From Eretmocerus hayati (lineage: Eukaryota; Arthropoda; Insecta; Hymenoptera; Aphelinidae), in NCBI GenBank assembly GCA_029851415.1, contig CM056741.1, forward strand, positions 176,869,021 to 176,933,020: a stretch of DNA of 64,000 nt, in the 5' to 3' direction. Shown here piece after piece: positions 52,116 through 63,063 of the stretch. Under the pieces are notes generated by a model that made no database searches, had not been told where the DNA came from, and worked only from the letters and a program-made list of their open reading frames with translations. The translations under genes and the position numbers were made by a program. Numbering within the stretch: the stretch's first letter is position 1; every line of letters begins with the position of its first letter.

Positions 52116-52788
52116 TAAAAATATCTGAATACGTGCCATGAAAAGTTTTAAAAATTCTAACTTATGCAGAACTGTTTCTCCCGATCAAAATCATAACTTC
52201 CCGAACGATATCTCGGATATTTTAAAAAATGACACACAAGCAATCCAAAATGACATCCCACATCACACCTCTCAAAAATTGAAATTTAAATTGAGCGTGG
52301 ACAGTACCAATAAAACTCGTGAGAATTCTCACCTTCTTCAACCATTCAAAATTCACTACTCTATCTCCAAGGACGATCCTTTGAAACTATCCAGTCACAT
52401 CACCTCGACGCGCTCATCCGTATAAAATAAAACTCGATCCCTCTTCACATTTCCTACGAAACATGCATATGTCCCGTAGGAAGAGTGATTCTTTGAAACT
52501 TGGGTCAACCTCAAGAAAATTCAACAAGATCAGTCGTCAAACTGTCACGCGTGAAAATCGTGAAAACTGTTTTGTAAAATCGTTCGACCGTGACTTTATA
52601 GCGTCTTGATGCGGATCTTTTCGAGCAAAAATATATATGTACTGTACAGAATTGAGGAAATTCTTTTGGGTTGTACGTGAGAAAGTTGTATGTAGGTACC
52701 GAGTGTCGAAAGTAAGCATTTCAGTGCTGTGTTGGTGTGAATGTATAGGATTGTAGGGGTATTATGTCTATTCGAGTGTTATACTCAC

Positions 52789-52931
52789 GGTCTGCTTAGG
52801 TGCGTGAACTTCGTGGTCACCAGGTGGTGGTCCTGGATTTTCCCTTGCCGCCTTCATACTCTCGGCTATTTTTGCAAAACGTTGCTTCCTCATCTGGATT
52901 CGTTTTGCCATGTAGCCCACCGTCGCGTATT
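52789..52931 (-). CDS. Rdl: RDL exon A (end of M3 and start of cytoplasmic loop)
   Basis: Follows ATGCTTACAG and ends at CAGACC|GTGAGT. The first AA completes a Glu codon; 47 codons follow: [18 protein letters not shown], then [18 protein letters not shown] and [11 protein letters not shown]. (L)[19 protein letters not shown] is the end of the third membrane helix and the basic stretch after it, identical to Drosophila RDL as I know it; HAPKQT is also shared. The preceding exon, with the pore-lining M2 and the dieldrin-resistance alanine, lies beyond the window. With exons B, C and D it gives 156 C-terminal residues in one open frame. Confidence 0.96.
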
Positions 52932-53312
52932 CTGTAAGCATTTTTTTTCTTATAAATAATGCATTCAGACTATACTTAGATATTTTCAAGCTAACATCTA
53001 TGTTACTGATAGCTGGGTATTTGAGAAAAATAGGTGAATTGAGTTTACCCAATTAAATATGATCGGGTGCTCATTTGGTCCTTTTTCGGTCTGTAAACGT
53101 AATTTGAAAGTAAATGGAGGTGAACGGGCTTGCACTTATATAGCTGATTGGTTTTCTATCTTAAAATTTGTGGGTTATCGTATTATTTTACACCATGATT
53201 CAGGCACACTGCGGTGTATGGGGTTATGTTCACGAGGAGAAGAATTTTATTTGACAATCATATGATTAGGTGTAATAAAAAATTCTGGATAATCCAAGAT
53301 ATTGGACAAGGA

Positions 53313-53354
53313 TAGCTATTGATTAAATTATTTTAATAATTTAATCAATAGCTA
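53313..53354. repeat. 42-bp near-perfect palindrome
   Basis: Two 20-base arms, TAGCTATTGATTAAATTATT and its exact complement, are separated by TT. It abuts the left edge of the duplicated minisatellite unit. Confidence 0.97.
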
Positions 53355-53635
53355 GCGTTATTGCCTCTTTCGTTTACCGTTCGGTCGGATTGTAGACGTT
53401 GTTCACAAATCATAGGCCCCTGAGATGCTTTTGTAATTGAAAAAGATATCTGTAGAATGATGGGTAATGACTAATTGATGGTATTCAGAAGAGATTTCTC
53501 ATGAAGTACGCGAAGATGAAATTTTGTTGGATTGGTGCTGCTAATAGTTATAACCGCACCCACCAGCCCGTCTAGCCACCCACCTATCAACCTGTCCACA
53601 CAACCGACCGACCATCAACCTACCCACCTCTTCAG

Positions 53636-54750
53636 ACCATTCCAGGCCGTCCCAAACCGTACCAGAACGTTCCACATCGTACCTAATCGTTTCAAAGCGT
53701 ACCAGGCCATTCCAGACCACCACAGTGCGTACGAGACTAACTGTACATCGTATCACACCGCTCCAGAACGTCATAGATCGGACCAAACCGTTTCAGAGTG
53801 TACCAGGCTGATGCACACAACAAAAAGGATCTCTTAAAATAAGAGCGACAGTCTCTTAATTCAGGAGTGTGCGATTCTAAGAGCAATCTGGCCTTTAAAA
53901 CGTCCCGACATCTTAATGTAAGATGTGCAGTCTCTAACTTTGAGAGGTCGATTCTCTTAATTTCAGAGTGTCTCACTTAGGATTGAATTCTAACCTGAAT
54001 TCGCGGCGTTCAAATGGATGGGAGTCTCACTAAACCATTGATCTTCATCAACTGAGATCAAGACCGTGGATGGGGAGACACGGGAAAATAACATATGAAA
54101 CTGCTCACAACCTAAATGCGAGGAATAGTACTACCTCTTTATTAGACGGTTTTCGCTTTGATTGGCGCGTGTTGATGAATTCACGCGAAGTGAGTGCGAG
54201 TACGCCATAGGCTTATCGGCACAAATATTGAGAAGAGGTCCCAATAAATTTTTACGAATCAGATTTATCCCATCAGATTCCACGGCGATGAGGTTATGAG
54301 TGATCAGTTCTTAAGTTAAGAAAGAGCTCTTAATTTGGGAAGTTGTCACCTCTTGAACTCTCAAACTTCTCTCAGAACAGACGGGGCTTTTGATTCGAGA
54401 GGTCGCTGTTCCTGTTTCAAAAGGCATACATCTTAGTTCAAGGGATAAAATTCTTATTTTAAGATGACAAGCTCTTGAAGTAAGGAAAGTGCCTAAATCA
54501 ACTTTTGCACTTGAGAGCAGAAAATTTAAGAGGTGTAACTATTTTGAGAAATCCTTTCTGTTATAGACCATCCCAGAGTGTGCCAGACCGTTCTAGATCA
54601 TACCACACCGTTCCAGATCCTCCCAGACCATACAAGAACGTCCCACATCGTACCAGAAGATTTGAGACCATTCCAGGCCGCTTCGGACCGTTCCAGATCG
54701 CACCAGACCGTGCCAAAATGTTCCAGATCGGATCAGACCATTCATCGACT
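53636..54750. repeat. 10-bp periodic minisatellite blocks flanking CTCTTAA-rich DNA
   Basis: At 53,636-53,820 and again at 54,567-54,750 variants of TTCCAGACCGT recur strictly every 10 bases. Between them (53,826-53,975 and 54,305-54,500) CTCTTAA / TTAAGAG motifs recur irregularly in both orientations. The 10-bp unit leaves all plus frames open, which explains the overlapping reading frames. Confidence 0.85.
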
Positions 54751-55340
54751 TGACCATCTATCTACTCACTCACCAAACTCTCCACTCGTCGACCCATCTG
54801 GGATCCATAACGCCACTCATCATATACCCTTTTTCGATATTTTCGATACGCGGGATCCGCAGCCGGAGGTACAGATTTTGGCTGGGCGTTTTATTATAAT
54901 ACTAACGTTATTGCCGCACTTGCTACCGCTCGTTCGGCTTGTAAATGTCCTTGATAAGTCAGAGGCCTCTGAAATGCTTTTTTAGCTCAATGATGATGGT
55001 TGTAAAATAATGATTGATGATGGACTCAAGGTGCCAGAAAGAAGTTTTTTATGTAATTCGCAAAAATGCAATTAACTTGAATGATACCCGCTGATAGATA
55101 TATTATATTAGAAAATTCAGATTTATTGTTCTCAATTTTTGGAACGGCTGAGTTGGCTAAATCAAAGTCCCGAACTCTTAACACTGGTATTGATAGTCGC
55201 TGGTAACCTGAAAGTTAAGAGTTGTTCCATGGGTTGGGCACTTTAGTCGGTGTGGCATGAGGATGAACTGAAGTCTCTGCTTTAGATTCTTTCAGTACAC
55301 TAATGTAGCAGAACACCAGAAAGTCGGACTGGTTCTTCTA

Positions 55341-55659
55341 AGTAAACTGCCAAGGTCAACTGCCTAAGTCAACTGCCTAAGTAAACTGCGTAAGTAAACT
55401 GCCATAGTCAACTGCCATAGTCAACTGCCTAGTTCAACTGCCTAAGGCAACTGCCTTAGTCAACTGCCTAGGTCAACTGCCTAAGTCAACTGCCTTAATC
55501 AACTGCCTGAGTCAACTGCCTAAGTCAACTGCGTAAGTAAACTGCCATAGTCAACTGCCTAAGTAAACTGCCTAAGTCAACTGCCTTAGTCAACTGCCTA
55601 GGTCAACTGCCTTAGTCAACTGCCTAGGTCAACTGCCTAAGTCAACTGCCTAGGTCAAC
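55341..55659. repeat. 13-bp minisatellite, 24 copies
   Basis: Unit TAAGTCAACTGCC repeats 24 times with no length change; only a few positions vary (TAAG, TTAG, TAGG, ATAG; TCAAC or TAAAC). Nineteen or so copies contain CAACTG, an E-box-type CANNTG sequence. A shortened last unit ends in CAACAATTGAC. Confidence 0.97.
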
Positions 55660-56184
55660 AATTGACAGACATCTTCCACCGTGCATAATCAACCGTCAAC
55701 TATCGATACACCTACCAACGCATCCACCCGACCGAGTACACTCCCTTCCATCTATCTATAGATACCCACCCGGACACCTAGCCAGCCACCCAACCACCAA
55801 CTCACCCATCCACCCACCTATAACCCACCCACCCATCGATCCACTCATGACCCATACGGCCACTCATCATACTTCACCTCCTCCACATAGGCAACCCGAT
55901 ACGTGGGGTGCTGACGGACAAATTTTGACTGGGCTTTTAATTATTTTAATTTCTGCCCCTCTCAAACATGCAGTCATGAAAGTTCAATGCATGAAGTCAT
56001 CACATTTTACTTGCAGGGAGAGCAACGAATCTTCTGTCACTAAAATCTTTTCATCCATTTCAACGGAGATTTCAGCGCATTTTCATCAAATGAGCGACGT
56101 GCAATCTCAAATATGGGCATAACGAGCAAATGTTGAAATATGTACCTTATTGGTCCCGATCGTATGCATTCTCCTCATAACCTT

Positions 56185-56270
56185 GGCTCATCTCAATATT
56201 CTTCAATCTATATACTTCGGCTCATTTTGAAGATTATTTTAAAGCTTGAAAAATAAGTTGAGGTATTGGA
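56185..56270 (+). repeat. Dispersed repeat fragment
   Basis: GGCTCATCTCAATATTCTTC to TTTGAAGATTATTTTAAAGC aligns with about 15,580-15,660 and 205-280. A third fragment of the family at the left edge of the window. Confidence 0.45.
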
Positions 56271-59128
56271 AGTTCATAAAATTAGGACTCTCCTCGCGTT
56301 TCAGGGTGTGTGCCTTATATTTCTCCACGTGTACAAGAAATCTATTTCCATAAGATTACACGGGTCTTTCGTAAAACCGGTAAATTTTGCCTTCCAGACG
56401 TCCAGATGAGACGTTTCTTAGATTTTTCTACACACCTTTGAACATTAGCAGATGCATTTTAATCGGGTAATGCACTGAGCTAAAAAAATCGCATTAGGGG
56501 AAAATAAATACTCATCACAACATTTTTAGTTCCCCATGATGGATTTATCCATCTGTGAAAAACATTTGATATCAATCCCAACTTAATGCCCACATCAGTC
56601 AATTCAACCGATTCAATTATGAGCCGATGTTATGTTCTTAGAAAGTAACATGATATTCACCTAGGTATTCAAACTAAGAATCAAAATGTCCCACATTCAG
56701 AGTAAGATTTCTTCTTTACTTTTAAAATGACACTCTCAGTACGTTTTATCAGCCGATATAGTTCGAATTATAGCAGGATATAGTTGAACGAGTTAACCCC
56801 GTATAAGTGCAGAGTAAACCGCAAAATTACTGCTAAACTCTGGAGTTGTATATCTTGAGAAATCAACGGTAAATTCTGAGGCGAGAAACTGCAGACTAGC
56901 TTTGGTGTTATCCCAAAAGACGAGAGTTGACTATATCTCTCTCTCTCCCTCTTCCTTCTACTCTATACCAAACAGAGTTTAAACGCTCCAAAGTGTCGTT
57001 TGTATGCTTTGGGGCGTTCCAAGATAAATTCATGTATATATTTGCAGTTTCTCGAGTTCGACATTCGAGAGCACATATTTGCAATATAGTAGCGTGGGAA
57101 ATGTATCGGGAGAGCTTAAATAATATTTCCATTTCATTCAAACATTCTATGACCGGTACAGAATGTCATCCAAAGTATTTCGATATGTATGACGAGTATT
57201 TTTGATTGATGCAAAATTCATTAATTGATTATTTCGTACCTGACAACATGCAATTTTGAACGATCAAGTATTCATTTTGGGGAAAATTCTACTATCATTT
57301 CAGGAATATATTCACTAATTAAATAATCAAATCGGAGTGCTATAAATATTTGCTCATGCAAACAGAACAGATACATATAATGTTTTAGTGTCATCGAATT
57401 ATTCAAAAATTCACACGCGAAAATTTCAATAATAAACATACTGGCAAACGCGTTATCCCATCGATATAATACGTCGAATCTCTATACATCATTGATTCGA
57501 GCGCGAGGGAATTGAGTGTGATATCGGCAAAAACGAAAGCCTTATATCTATGTATATTTCAAGAGATATGTGTCAGGAAAATTTATCTGTTCATTTCGTT
57601 GACGCTGTCATTTTGGCTCAAAGAGATGTAAATTTTGTCCCTTCGTTGAAAATTTGACCGCTCATAAATTCACACTACACCTGGCCTAAATAATTCGACC
57701 AATTTCCGCAATGTGTACATATACATTTAATGGCTAGATATGTCCCTGTAGGTGAAATTTCATACATGATTGATGTTTTGTTCTGATAAACGTATTTTCG
57801 TATACTTTGAAATTTTTTTGTCTCTGAATGTGATTAGAAGGCTTATGGAGAGACGAGTGGAAAGGTAATAGACTCATCATTAGAATTTTCAGAATGTGAC
57901 ATTTATAGATTGGTAGATAGATGATGGTTTCGAGAAAAATTGCAGATCTGTACAGTGCTGTGTTATCTGTGGGTGTTTGCATAATTGTGGATAATTTAAA
58001 TGGCGACGGTAATAAATGCGTATCAGTCCGTTCTGTAAATGAAAAAAGTAAACCAACAACTCTGCTGGCCTCTGCTCATTTGAGTTTGAAAAATTCACCC
58101 ATATTACATGATAAATCTCCGAATCTCGTTAGGATAATTTTGCCTCGTGGCTGTCGTTTATTTTCATTTTCCCAGGGCGTGGCAAAAACTCGTTGAAGCC
58201 ATTTAAAATTGCACCTCGTACGAAATATGTTTATCACAATTATGACACGCACTTGTCAGTAGCTTTTATTCCATTTTGACGTTGGAAAAAAAAACGTTTT
58301 AAAGGATCAATTTTGTTTTTGATCTCTTACTCATTTGTTTGTCAAAATTCAGCACACACGTATCACCGATCGATCTACTGATTTATCAAAGACTGATACA
58401 AATACTAACCAATAGAGCTGGCATTTATGATATCTCGTTGAATTACCAAGAGGAGATTTGGAATTGACATTGATTGTTGTATAATAGTGAGAATTGGACC
58501 AAGACAATGTTTATTAATCTCACGATTGCACAATGGGCAGAGCCCGACAACCGAAGCTCAATAATCATCAAACTTCATTCAAACCCATAATCATAGGTGA
58601 CATTGAGATAAATTCCTTCCCGTATCGTAAGTTAACGTAAATATAGGGGTGACTTTGTAACACTTTTGTTTTTGCGTTCACTCTTGACCGGCCCACCCTG
58701 GAACATTCTGTAAGAACTCGTTTTGTTGAGTTATCCAAGAGCTTTCAATTGAAAGCCTGCACGATGATTAAAAAAGACTTGATCGAGAGTAATTGTAAAA
58801 ATAAAAGTGTTTCGAAGTCACCTCGGTGTTCATCCTTACCCCAATTTTACTGTATTCCACTAGGCGTATTGAATACCCGATTCTCCGTATTGAATTATTT
58901 TACACCACATCTGATTGAAAACATCTTGAATATTTTACACATGTTGATAAAATTTAACATCTTGATGTTAAAAAAATAAGTTTCGGCTATGCCTGTACGA
59001 ATTTTACACCTTGTGGCGTAAAATTGACGTTCTATCAATAGGCCTTAGAGAAAACGTATAGTAATTCGGCATTTTTTCTGTGGTGGGATTGAATATGGAA
59101 AAATTTTGGTTAGCAGTCTAGAGATTAG

Positions 59129-60251
59129 GGTGGTCCGAAAAAGGTCTTTTTTCGAAAATCGATACGCCCTAGCGTGGAAATGTTGTGTTTGTACATATAG
59201 ATGTGAAAAAATTTTTGCTGGACGCTGAGAAATGAGATTCCAGATCCCAGCAAGAGCCATCGAGCTTTTATCAAAATTGACGCAGCTTTAAATGGGAATG
59301 TGCCTAATTCTGCACTTTTTTCTTCCTAACTTTGCTCGCATTTCTGGCGCATTCAAGCATTTTTTAACGCACTTCAGCTTATTTCAAAGCTTGTTCCAAA
59401 TTCTACAAGACGTGTTGAAGTACGTCCAATTTCAACTGACCAGAGGGATTCTATCTCAATTTTTCCAAAAAGTGATCATTATTAAAAATCCCAAAAATAG
59501 GGCGATTCTCCCTTCAAACTTTGCTTGTATTTCTGGTGCATCTGAACATTCTTCAACGTGTTTCAATCCATTTTTATGTTTGTCACAAAACCTACAAAAT
59601 GAGCTAAAGTACGTCCAATTTCGCCAATATATCTCAATTTTTCCAAAAAGAGATTAGTTTGAAAAATCCAGAAATAAGCGACTTCCCCCTCCCACCTCAC
59701 TTCTTTCAAAACTCGAAAAGGAAAAATTGAGATAGATTGGCTCGGATTAGTCGAAATTGGACGTACTTTGGCTCATTTTGTAGGTTTTGTGACAAGCATA
59801 ACAATGGATTGGACTACGTTGAAGAATGTTCAGATGCGCGAGAAATACAAGCAAAGTTAAAAGGGAGAATCGCCCTATTTTTGGCATTTCTAATAACGAC
59901 CACTATTTGGAAAAATTAAGATAGGTTGGTTCTGGTCAGTTGAAATTAGACGTACTTCAGGTAGTTCATTTTATAGGATTTGAAACAAGCTTCAAGATGA
60001 GCTAAAGTACGTTGGAAAATCCTCGGATGCGTCAGAAATGCAAGCAAAGTTAGGAAGAAAAGAGTGTCGAATTAGGCACATTCCCGTTCAAACCTGCGTT
60101 AATTTTGATAAAAGCTTGATGGCTCTTGCTGGGACCTAAAATCTCATTTCTCAGCGTTCAGCAAAACTTTTTTCACATCTATATGTACAAACACAACATT
60201 TCCACGATAGGGCGTATTGATTCTCGAAAAAATCCCTTCTTCGGCCCACCC
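59129..60251. mobile_element. 1.12-kb palindromic (foldback) element J
   Basis: The ends GGGTGGTCCGAAAAAGG (59,129) and inverted GGGTGGGCCGAAGAAGG (60,251) lead into arms that pair throughout: GAAATGTTGTGTTTGTACAT (59,177) with its complement at about 60,203, and GGGAATGTGCCTAATTCTGC (59,292) with its counterpart near 60,090. Each arm contains two diverged copies of a ~200-bp repeat (starting TTTGCTCGCATTTCTGG and TTTGCTTGTATTTCTGG). The left flank is TA. No transposase; the 121-codon plus frame is repeat translation. Confidence 0.82.
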
Positions 60252-62140
60252 AACTAGAGATATCACGACGACGCCAATTAAACAGATATCCGATTCTATT
60301 TTGAGCTAAGTCTCGTGGTGGGAACCATTTTGGACTTTGATGGATGCATACTAACCAAAAAGTCGCTTTGATGACCTTTCAATGACTAATTCTTCTTCGT
60401 ATCCTGATAAATCTCTCCATGATAATCGTACTTCTTTCCCTCAATCTATCAATATAATATGTTAACAAAATATTTAGATACCCTACTAAAATATATGATA
60501 TCGCGAAATCCACGGTAAGCATACGCTAGTAATGCATTTGAGATTCGATATCGAAAGTTTACAACGACGGTTGCTGAATATCCTCGAAGGATAAGTTCGA
60601 TGCGGGTCGAGTGTTCAACGGTCCGATTGTGAATATCCAACCTGGCCTCCGATTTCCCTTCTATACAATACATAGATAATACAGAGAGCTTGGTTTTCGA
60701 AACTTGAGCGGAGGTTAGAGGTTTGTCGGAGTACATCGGTAAATTGTTGTCGGAGTAGCATTATTATCCATTGGTTCATGACTCGACTTCTAACTTTACG
60801 GCTTTTGATTTCCCTTTTCCATTCTTTCCTTCTTAGTTTCATCTTTGGCGAACTACGTAATTCCATTCCAACATCACGAAATTTTCACTGAAGATCAATT
60901 ACTCGCCTTATTCTTAAAACTCATGTGATTCACAGCAACTCTTACGGTTTGATATTGCCTTATATATGAGATTTTAAAGTATTCAAATTGAGAAATATGG
61001 CTAGTCCAGAATTTTTTTTTTTTTTTTTCAATCCGTGATAATACCCATCAAGATATGTTGACTGATCGATAGGGTTACAATGAGAGAATTGAGAGGCGTG
61101 TCTTTCAAATTATCTCTGAAGAAAATCAGTATCCAGCAGTTCATGGGAAAATTTAGTATTCGATGGGATAAAGAAAACTATAAAATCGAGGAGGACCAGA
61201 TTTTGCTTTTCAATCCGACCCTGAGGACATTTTCCCTCGTGCGTATCTTTTACTTTGGTCAGACTAAATTCTATTTTGCGAGAAAGCTCACAATTAGGTC
61301 AAATAATTTGCTCATCGACTTGTCAAAAATCTACATCTCATTTAGCAACCCCAATTTTATTTTCTGTTGTCCGATCTGACCAAGCATCTACCAAACTCTT
61401 CAACTTCGCAGAAATATATTCAGGGAAATTGAGCTCACATATTTAAAAGAATTTCTCAAAAAAAAAAAAATGTCAATAATAATGAAAAATCTAAAAAAAA
61501 TATATCCACCCTTTTTCGTTCATGTCTCAGTCTAGTTTCAATATTTTGCTTGTACCCACATAATTTTGCTATAAATTTTTTTCATCTTCCATCTACTTCA
61601 TCTCTTTCATTTTCTTTTTCAAAAATGCATAGTTCTTCAGAAGTAGTGACAATATTTTTGAGGCTATTTTAATTTTTGACTCAAAAATAATTATTTGTTT
61701 GCTTCAAAATCGATCGAAGTTCTCTATCATCGATATAAATACGATTAATACTCTCATCGGCTGATCATGTCATCGATGGAGAATTCTCAAATTTTCCTCA
61801 TTATCTGAAATATTGAATTTTGAGGCGTATGAAAGAAATTGCGAAATCAGTTCTTGAAGAAAGATGATATAAAACAACTATCATGGACAATATTTCAAAT
61901 GCCAAGTTGGAACTCTAAGCATTTTCCTACAAATAAATAACTATTCTCAATATCAGAATCTAACGCCGATATACCGACGAAAATTAGCCCAAGAGCATCC
62001 CTTAAATAGCCCAACATTCATTATTTTTTCTCTCTCAAACTCATCCTCTCACTCTACCCAACAAAAATACGTATCGAACTCGTTAGTAAAAGCCTCATCT
62101 ATCCCCTTCATTTACGAATCACCAAACTATTTGCAAACTA

Positions 62141-63063
62141 CACTACCGGTCAAAAGTTTAAGCTCACCCAAAATTTTTTTTTTCAACTTTGTGAGTTGAA
62201 TTACTCGGCTCTATTTGGCCGTAGAGGACTTTTCCGGAGCTCATTTTGAAGGTTTTTTCACGTACTTTAAGATGGCCTTATTCATTTTTATCCGTACGGA
62301 TCGGGATCTTTCCAATTTGAGCTTGAAAAAATGTCAATTTCAACGATTTTTGAGAGAATCTTTTGGCTCCTGCCAATTTGAGCCACATGAATATTTCAAT
62401 ATGGGAATTGTGGGATACAAAAGTACCAGTCTAGAGCTTCAAAATCCGTTTTTGAACGCCCCTCTACGCCACTTCCAGTCCGAGCTATGACACTTTCTCT
62501 GAGGGAAGATTTTTTGCGAAAACTAGCACCTGGATTCAAAAATGACGAGAAAATTAACTTTTTGGGGCATATTTCAAAGGTTTCTCATTTCCTCAATCAA
62601 GATATAGATAAAAGATGACAAAAATTATGATTATACTTCATAAAAATGCGTCTTTGTATCTTTCTCGAATTGGAGTGCTAGTTTTTGCGAAAAATCTTCT
62701 CTCAGAGAAAGTGTCATAGCTCGGATTAAAAGTGGCGTAGAGGGACGTTCAAGAACGGATTTTGAAGCTCTAGACTGGTACTTTTGTATCCCACAATTCC
62801 CATATTGAAATATTCATGTGGCTCAAATTGGCAGGAGCCAAAAGATTCTCTCAAAAATCGTTGAAATTGACATTTTTTCAAGCTCAAATTGGAAAGATCC
62901 CGATCCGTACGGATAAAAATGAATAAGGCCATCTTAAAGTACGCGAAAAAACCTTCAAAATGAGCTCCGGAAAAGTCCTCTACGGTCAAATAGAGCCGAG
63001 TAATTCAACTCACAAAGTTGAAAAAAAAATTTTTGGGTGAGCTTAAACTTTTGACCGGTACTG
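62141..63063. mobile_element. 923-bp near-perfect palindromic element G, TA duplication
   Basis: TA at 62,139-62,140 and 63,064-63,065 flank inverted ends CACTACCGGTCAAAAGTTTA and CAGTACCGGTCAAAAGTTTA. The two halves are almost identical: the peptide read from 62,215-62,484 on the plus strand recurs on the minus strand from 62,989 to 62,726 with only a couple of changes. It is the same family as F but much less diverged between arms, so younger. The mirrored open frames are a consequence of the palindrome and not evidence for a protein. Confidence 0.93.

Larger units (their letters stand above)
41542..52788 (-). other. Rdl: RDL intron between exons A and B (11.2 kb, phase 0)
   Basis: The donor is CAGACC|GTGAGT at 52,789/52,788 and the acceptor GTTGTCCAG|GAG at 41,542/41,541. 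Contents: dinucleotide repeats near 41.8, 42.65 and 43.15 kb, a pentanucleotide satellite at 49.4 kb, a 152-bp MITE at 52.0 kb and a possible transposon end at 48.3 kb. No further RDL exon was recognised, though a small alternative exon could be missed. Confidence 0.85.
53345..55945. repeat. Two tandem copies of a minisatellite-bearing unit
   Basis: Each copy starts with CGTTATTGCC..., a stretch ending near GAGATGCTTTT / GAAATGCTTTT (53,356-53,440 and 54,904-54,985). Each ends with a C-rich tract, CCACTCATCATA and then GATACG..GGG and TTTTG(A/G)CTGGGC (54,810-54,895 and 55,850-55,945). Copy 1 is about 1.55 kb and copy 2 about 1.05 kb. Between the shared ends the copies carry different arrays: 10-bp and CTCTTAA-rich repeats in copy 1, a 13-bp repeat in copy 2. 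Confidence 0.65.

Noticed and set aside
53532..54985. Proline- and arginine-rich repeat proteins
   Set aside because: The frames are open only because the 10-bp repeat unit lacks stops; similar peptides appear in all three frames.
55341..55659. CRISPR-like regular repeats
   Set aside because: The units are contiguous 13-mers without spacers, in a genome with introns; this is a minisatellite.
59292..59657. 121-codon open frame with an internal repeat
   Set aside because: It is the translation of the two diverged ~200-bp repeats in the left arm of palindrome J.
62215..62989. Two nearly identical 87-91-residue proteins in opposite orientations
   Set aside because: They are the two arms of palindrome G read in mirror image, not a gene pair. 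No splice, promoter or domain evidence.
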